From assembly GCF_900142605.1 (NCBI RefSeq), contig NZ_FRBL01000011.1, positions 62,001 through 126,000 of the forward strand: DNA of 64,000 nt, read 5' to 3'. This document shows positions 60,811-64,000 of this stretch, one piece after another. Source of the DNA: Chitinophaga jiangningensis (GTDB lineage Bacteria; Bacteroidota; Bacteroidia; Chitinophagales; Chitinophagaceae). The translations under genes and the position numbers were made by a program. The notes beneath the pieces were generated by a model, which worked only from the letters and a program-made list of their open reading frames with translations, ran no database searches and was not told the DNA's origin. The stretch's first letter is position 1. Each line of letters opens with the position of its first letter.

Positions 60811-63800
60811 ATGAAAAAAATGCTACAATTACTGCTACCTATGGTACTGCTACTGTTTTTTGCCAACGGCTCGCATGCCCAGCAATGGAAGATCCTCGGC
60901 AATGAGCAGGCGGTAGCCTCCCTGGCATCCGCCTATACAAATATTGCCCTTGTGAGCGGGGATTCAACAGATGTACCCTATGTGGTATTCACAGAAGGAG
61001 GCATTGCCAAAGTAAAAAAAATGCAGGCCGACAGTACCTGGGTACAGGTGGGTGGTAATGTAACCAGCGCCAGCACTACCTATACACGACTATACGCAGA
61101 TCAAACCGGCGTATTGTATGTAACCTATGTGGATGCTGCTGCCGGCAACAGGCTGGCCGTAAAAACATATAACACCGCCACCAATACATGGGAGCCGCTG
61201 GCAGGCAACAGTGCCAACCTGTATGTATCAGCAGGTTCGGTTACCAACAGCGTATCGCAATACAGCTCCACGCCCCGCAGTACCCTGGCGTTCGACTCCA
61301 ACCATACGCCCTATATTGCCTTTGGGGATAATGGCAACCTGGTACCTTTCGTAAAAATGTTTGATGGCAGCAGCTGGGTCACCGTAGGTGGCGCCTCCGT
61401 AAACGCCGCTGCCAAAGCTGTTGCACTCAGCCTGGTGCTGGATGAAAACGATATGCCCTGGCTGGTGTTTTGTAACCTCAGCAGCAACACCGCTACCACC
61501 GGCAGTATGGCGCTGTACAACTTCAATGGTAACAGCTGGGTGGCCGCAACCTCCACCCTCTCCGGCATTCGGCATACCAGCATGGTGGTGCAGTCGACAA
61601 ACAACCTCGCCATCGCCTATTTTAATACCGGTAACTCCAACCGCGCTACGGTGATCACGTATAATAAAACTAGCGGCTCCTGGGGAACGGCTACATCACT
61701 GTCAGGCCGCGATGCCCCGGGCATCAGTATGTTGCGGGACCAAAGCGGTAACCTCTACTGCTCCTTTATTGATGCGGTAAGCAGCAGCTCCGTTTCTGCC
61801 GCGCGCGTGTTTAAGCAATATGTGGGTACCACTGTATGGCGGGAGTTGAAAGACCCCGCAGTGGCCACCGGCATCGACCAGCCGGTGGGCAACCTCTCCA
61901 TCGCTATTGGCAGCGATACCGCCCGACCCGCCATCGCCTATACGAAAACAAATAGCAGCAGTGTGGTTACGCCTGTGGTACGGGGCTACATTCCTCCGCC
62001 GGACCCTGTGATGATGAGCACTGCGATGCTGAGTAACGTTACCCCTACGTCTGCCGTGGGTGGCGGCCATATCAGTGATGATGGTGGCTCCGCTATTGTG
62101 GAGCGCGGGCTGGTGTACGGACTTACCATTAATCCTACCACCGCTGGCAACAAAGTGGCGGCAGCCACGGCAGATACCGGCGCTTACACGGTTACACTCA
62201 GTAACCTCACGCCGGCTACCGCCTATTACGTGCGCGCCTACGCTATCAATGCCGGCGGCACCAGCTATGGTAATAATATCCGGTTGAGCACCCTTTCCAC
62301 GCCGGATGCGGTGGTAACAGGGCCTAAGCAAATGGAGTTCCTTACCAGGGCGGTGGTAGCGGTGCGCCGCAATGCCAGTACGGTATATGTTGGCTGGCGG
62401 CTCCTGGGCACCGATCCCCAAGCCATTGCGTTTAACCTGTACCGTGATAGTATAAAAGTAAATGCGGTACCTATCACCACTTCTACCAACTTTGTGGACA
62501 GCACAGCCACCGATCATCAGTACACCGTGCGACCAGTGCTCAACGGCGCCGAAGGTGCGCCTACAGCTCCCGTGGATGTATGGGCTACCAACCAGTTGCA
62601 AATTCCGTTACAGATACCACCAGGAGGCACCACACCTGACGGGGTAGCCTATACGTACACCGCCAACGATTGCTCCGTGGGCGATGTGAACGGCGATGGG
62701 ATCTATGAAATATTCCTGAAGTGGGACCCTACTAAACTCAATCATAACTCCGGCGGCTATTCCGGTGATCAGCTCATCGATTGCTACAAGCTGGACGGCA
62801 CGCTGCTCTGGCGTATTAACCTCGGAAAAAATATCAATGCAGGACCACATTTTACACAATTTATGGTGTACGACCTTGACGGGGACGGCAAGGCAGAAAT
62901 GGCCTGTAAAACCGCTGATGGCACCATCGATGGTACCGGCGCCGTGATTGGCGATCCGATAGTGGACTACCGCAACAGTGGCGGCTGGGCCGACCAGGGG
63001 CCGGAGTTCCTCACCGTGTTCAACGGCCTCACCGGTAAAGCCATGGCTACCGTAAACTACGAGCCCCCAAGAGGCGCCTATGCCGATTGGGGAGATAACT
63101 ATGGCAACCGCGCTGAGCGATACGTAAATGCCATCGCCTACCTCGACGGCCTAAGGCCCAGCCTGATTGTAGGTCGTGGCTATTATAATAAACTCGTACG
63201 TGCTGCGTACGACTGGCGCAATGGCCAGCTTACGCTGCGCTGGAAATTTGACAGTAAAGACCCGAACAACCCGGCTAATGAAGCTTACAGCGGTATGGGC
63301 AATCACCAGATGACCATCGGTGATGTGGATGGAGATGGAAAAGATGAAGTGATCAACGGCTCTTCTGCCATTGACGACGACGGCACCCGCCTGTGGAGCA
63401 ACCGCAATGGCCACGGCGATGCCCTGCATATGACGGATATGGACCCTGATCATCCGGGACTGGAAATATGGCAATGCCTGGAGAGTCCGGGTGACTACGC
63501 CCCTATGGGTCTGCGTTTAAACGATGCCCAAACCGGCGAAACCCTGTTTGGCGTAACTACCAGCGGTGATGTGGGTCGCGCCCTGGCGGCGGATATCGAC
63601 TCCGCCTACAAGGGCTACGAAATATGGGGCTCTTCCGGCAGCGGCGTTTACAGTTTAAAGGGCGAGTTGATTTCCACCAACCGTCCTTCGTATAACCATG
63701 CCGTTTGGTGGGATGGTGATTTGGCACGTGAGCTGCTGGATGGCAATGTGCTGGATAAGTGGCGCCCGTCGCCGGTGAATGCGATGACCCGCCTGTTCAC

Positions 63801-64000
63801 TATTTACCAGGCGGCACCGGTGACTGGCAACAACGATACCAAGAAAAATCCCTGCCTCACCGCTGACCTGTTTGGCGACTGGCGCGAGGAAATTATCCTT
63901 CGCAGGTCCGACAATACCGCGCTGGTGCTGTTTACCACCAATATTCCTACGGAGCATCGCATATTTACCCTGATGCATGATCCGCAATACCGTACGGCGG
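60811..64000 (+). CDS. Rhamnogalacturonan lyase (PL11) with N-terminal propeller-like region, 3' end beyond window
   Basis: Open from ATG 60811 to the window edge (1063 codons visible). Signal peptide ends GSHAQ. Residues ~25-393 contain seven repeats of the type xPYVxFxD (e.g. DVPYVVFTEGG, HTPYIAFGDNG), pointing to a seven-bladed propeller. A fibronectin-like domain (~394-495) contains NLTPATAYYVRAYAINAGG. From ~505 the PL11 lyase follows: VAVRRNASTVYVGWRLLGTD, CSVGDVNGDGIYEIFLKWDP, FMVYDLDGDGKAEMACKTAD, IGDVDGDGKDE and LTADLFGDWREEI. PL11 cleaves the RG-I backbone of pectin by beta-elimination. Probably secreted; a C-terminal sorting tag cannot be seen. Confidence 0.93.
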   Translation, partial: MKKMLQLLLPMVLLLFFANGSHAQQWKILGNEQAVASLASAYTNIALVSGDSTDVPYVVFTEGGIAKVKKMQADSTWVQVGGNVTSASTTYTRLYADQTGVLYVTYVDAAAGNRLAVKTYNTATNTWEPLAGNSANLYVSAGSVTNSVSQYSSTPRSTLAFDSNHTPYIAFGDNGNLVPFVKMFDGSSWVTVGGASVNAAAKAVALSLVLDENDMPWLVFCNLSSNTATTGSMALYNFNGNSWVAATSTLSGIRHTSMVVQSTNNLAIAYFNTGNSNRATVITYNKTSGSWGTATSLSGRDAPGISMLRDQSGNLYCSFIDAVSSSSVSAARVFKQYVGTTVWRELKDPAVATGIDQPVGNLSIAIGSDTARPAIAYTKTNSSSVVTPVVRGYIPPPDPVMMSTAMLSNVTPTSAVGGGHISDDGGSAIVERGLVYGLTINPTTAGNKVAAATADTGAYTVTLSNLTPATAYYVRAYAINAGGTSYGNNIRLSTLSTPDAVVTGPKQMEFLTRAVVAVRRNASTVYVGWRLLGTDPQAIAFNLYRDSIKVNAVPITTSTNFVDSTATDHQYTVRPVLNGAEGAPTAPVDVWATNQLQIPLQIPPGGTTPDGVAYTYTANDCSVGDVNGDGIYEIFLKWDPTKLNHNSGGYSGDQLIDCYKLDGTLLWRINLGKNINAGPHFTQFMVYDLDGDGKAEMACKTADGTIDGTGAVIGDPIVDYRNSGGWADQGPEFLTVFNGLTGKAMATVNYEPPRGAYADWGDNYGNRAERYVNAIAYLDGLRPSLIVGRGYYNKLVRAAYDWRNGQLTLRWKFDSKDPNNPANEAYSGMGNHQMTIGDVDGDGKDEVINGSSAIDDDGTRLWSNRNGHGDALHMTDMDPDHPGLEIWQCLESPGDYAPMGLRLNDAQTGETLFGVTTSGDVGRALAADIDSAYKGYEIWGSSGSGVYSLKGELISTNRPSYNHAVWWDGDLARELLDGNVLDKWRPSPVNAMTRLFTIYQAAPVTGNNDTKKNPCLTADLFGDWREEIILRRSDNTALVLFTTNIPTEHRIFTLMHDPQYRTA

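Noticed and set aside
1..64000. tRNA, rRNA and riboswitch genes
   Set aside because: No cloverleaf, rRNA-like stretch or known riboswitch core was recognised by reading; a covariance-model search was not possible here.

Overview
The window looks like a chromosomal piece of a Bacteroidota genome, most likely a Chitinophaga-like member of the Chitinophagaceae. Supporting signs are three ECF sigma / FecR / SusC / SusD loci, DUF4843 and PKD-like SusCD accessory lipoproteins, promoters of the TTTG-N20-TAnnTTTG type, little use of Shine-Dalgarno sites, and many polysaccharide-degrading enzymes. The genus is inference; no rRNA or tRNA gene was seen. All motif positions were counted by hand.

Layout. 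1-6.3 kb: end of an acyltransferase, a hotdog thioesterase, ogt, a PL9 pectate-lyase-like lipoprotein, an RtcB-family RNA ligase and a GNAT enzyme. 6.3-15.9 kb (minus): system A, with sigma, FecR, SusC, SusD, a TlpA-like thioredoxin, an amidohydrolase and a lipoprotein. 16-25 kb: aldo/keto reductase with a divergent AraC regulator; a four-gene arsR operon with a readable promoter/operator; an alcohol dehydrogenase / FMN reductase pair; two tandem HNH-type proteins. 25-27 kb: two outer-membrane beta-barrel proteins. 27.2-40 kb (plus): system B, with sigma, FecR, SusC, SusD, DUF4843 and PKD-like lipoproteins, TlpA and a large zinc metalloprotease. 40-43.6 kb (minus): an unassigned six-hairpin glycosidase and a GH28 protein. 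43.59-44.17 kb: a MITE-like palindrome abutting a 43-bp tandem repeat. 44.2-50.5 kb (minus): a peptide natural-product (RiPP) cluster of the grasp-with-spasm type. 50.8-52 kb: a lone ECF sigma factor with a divergent small gene. 52.1-60.4 kb (minus): system C, with sigma, FecR, SusC, SusD and a thioredoxin-like protein. 60.8 kb to the end: a rhamnogalacturonan lyase (PL11) with an N-terminal propeller-like region, cut by the window edge.

How the parts fit. Each of the three SusC proteins carries an N-terminal STN signalling domain next to its own FecR anti-sigma and ECF sigma gene, so each system probably senses its substrate at the outer membrane and induces its own uptake genes. All three are followed by a TlpA-type thioredoxin. 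PL9, GH28 and PL11 point to pectin use, but they lie outside the SusCD operons.

The most exciting region is the RiPP cluster. It encodes two precursor peptides (58 and about 68 aa, both with a KGGLM cleavage region), an ATP-grasp ligase, an unrecognised 59-aa protein, a SPASM protein without a radical-SAM motif, a C39 peptidase ABC exporter and an HlyD adaptor. One precursor and the 59-aa protein are short enough to be missed by ordinary gene calling. Several repeat families are also visible: long hairpins with 3-nt loops, a dispersed GCAAAGCAGC-type element, two MITE-like elements and the 43-bp array.
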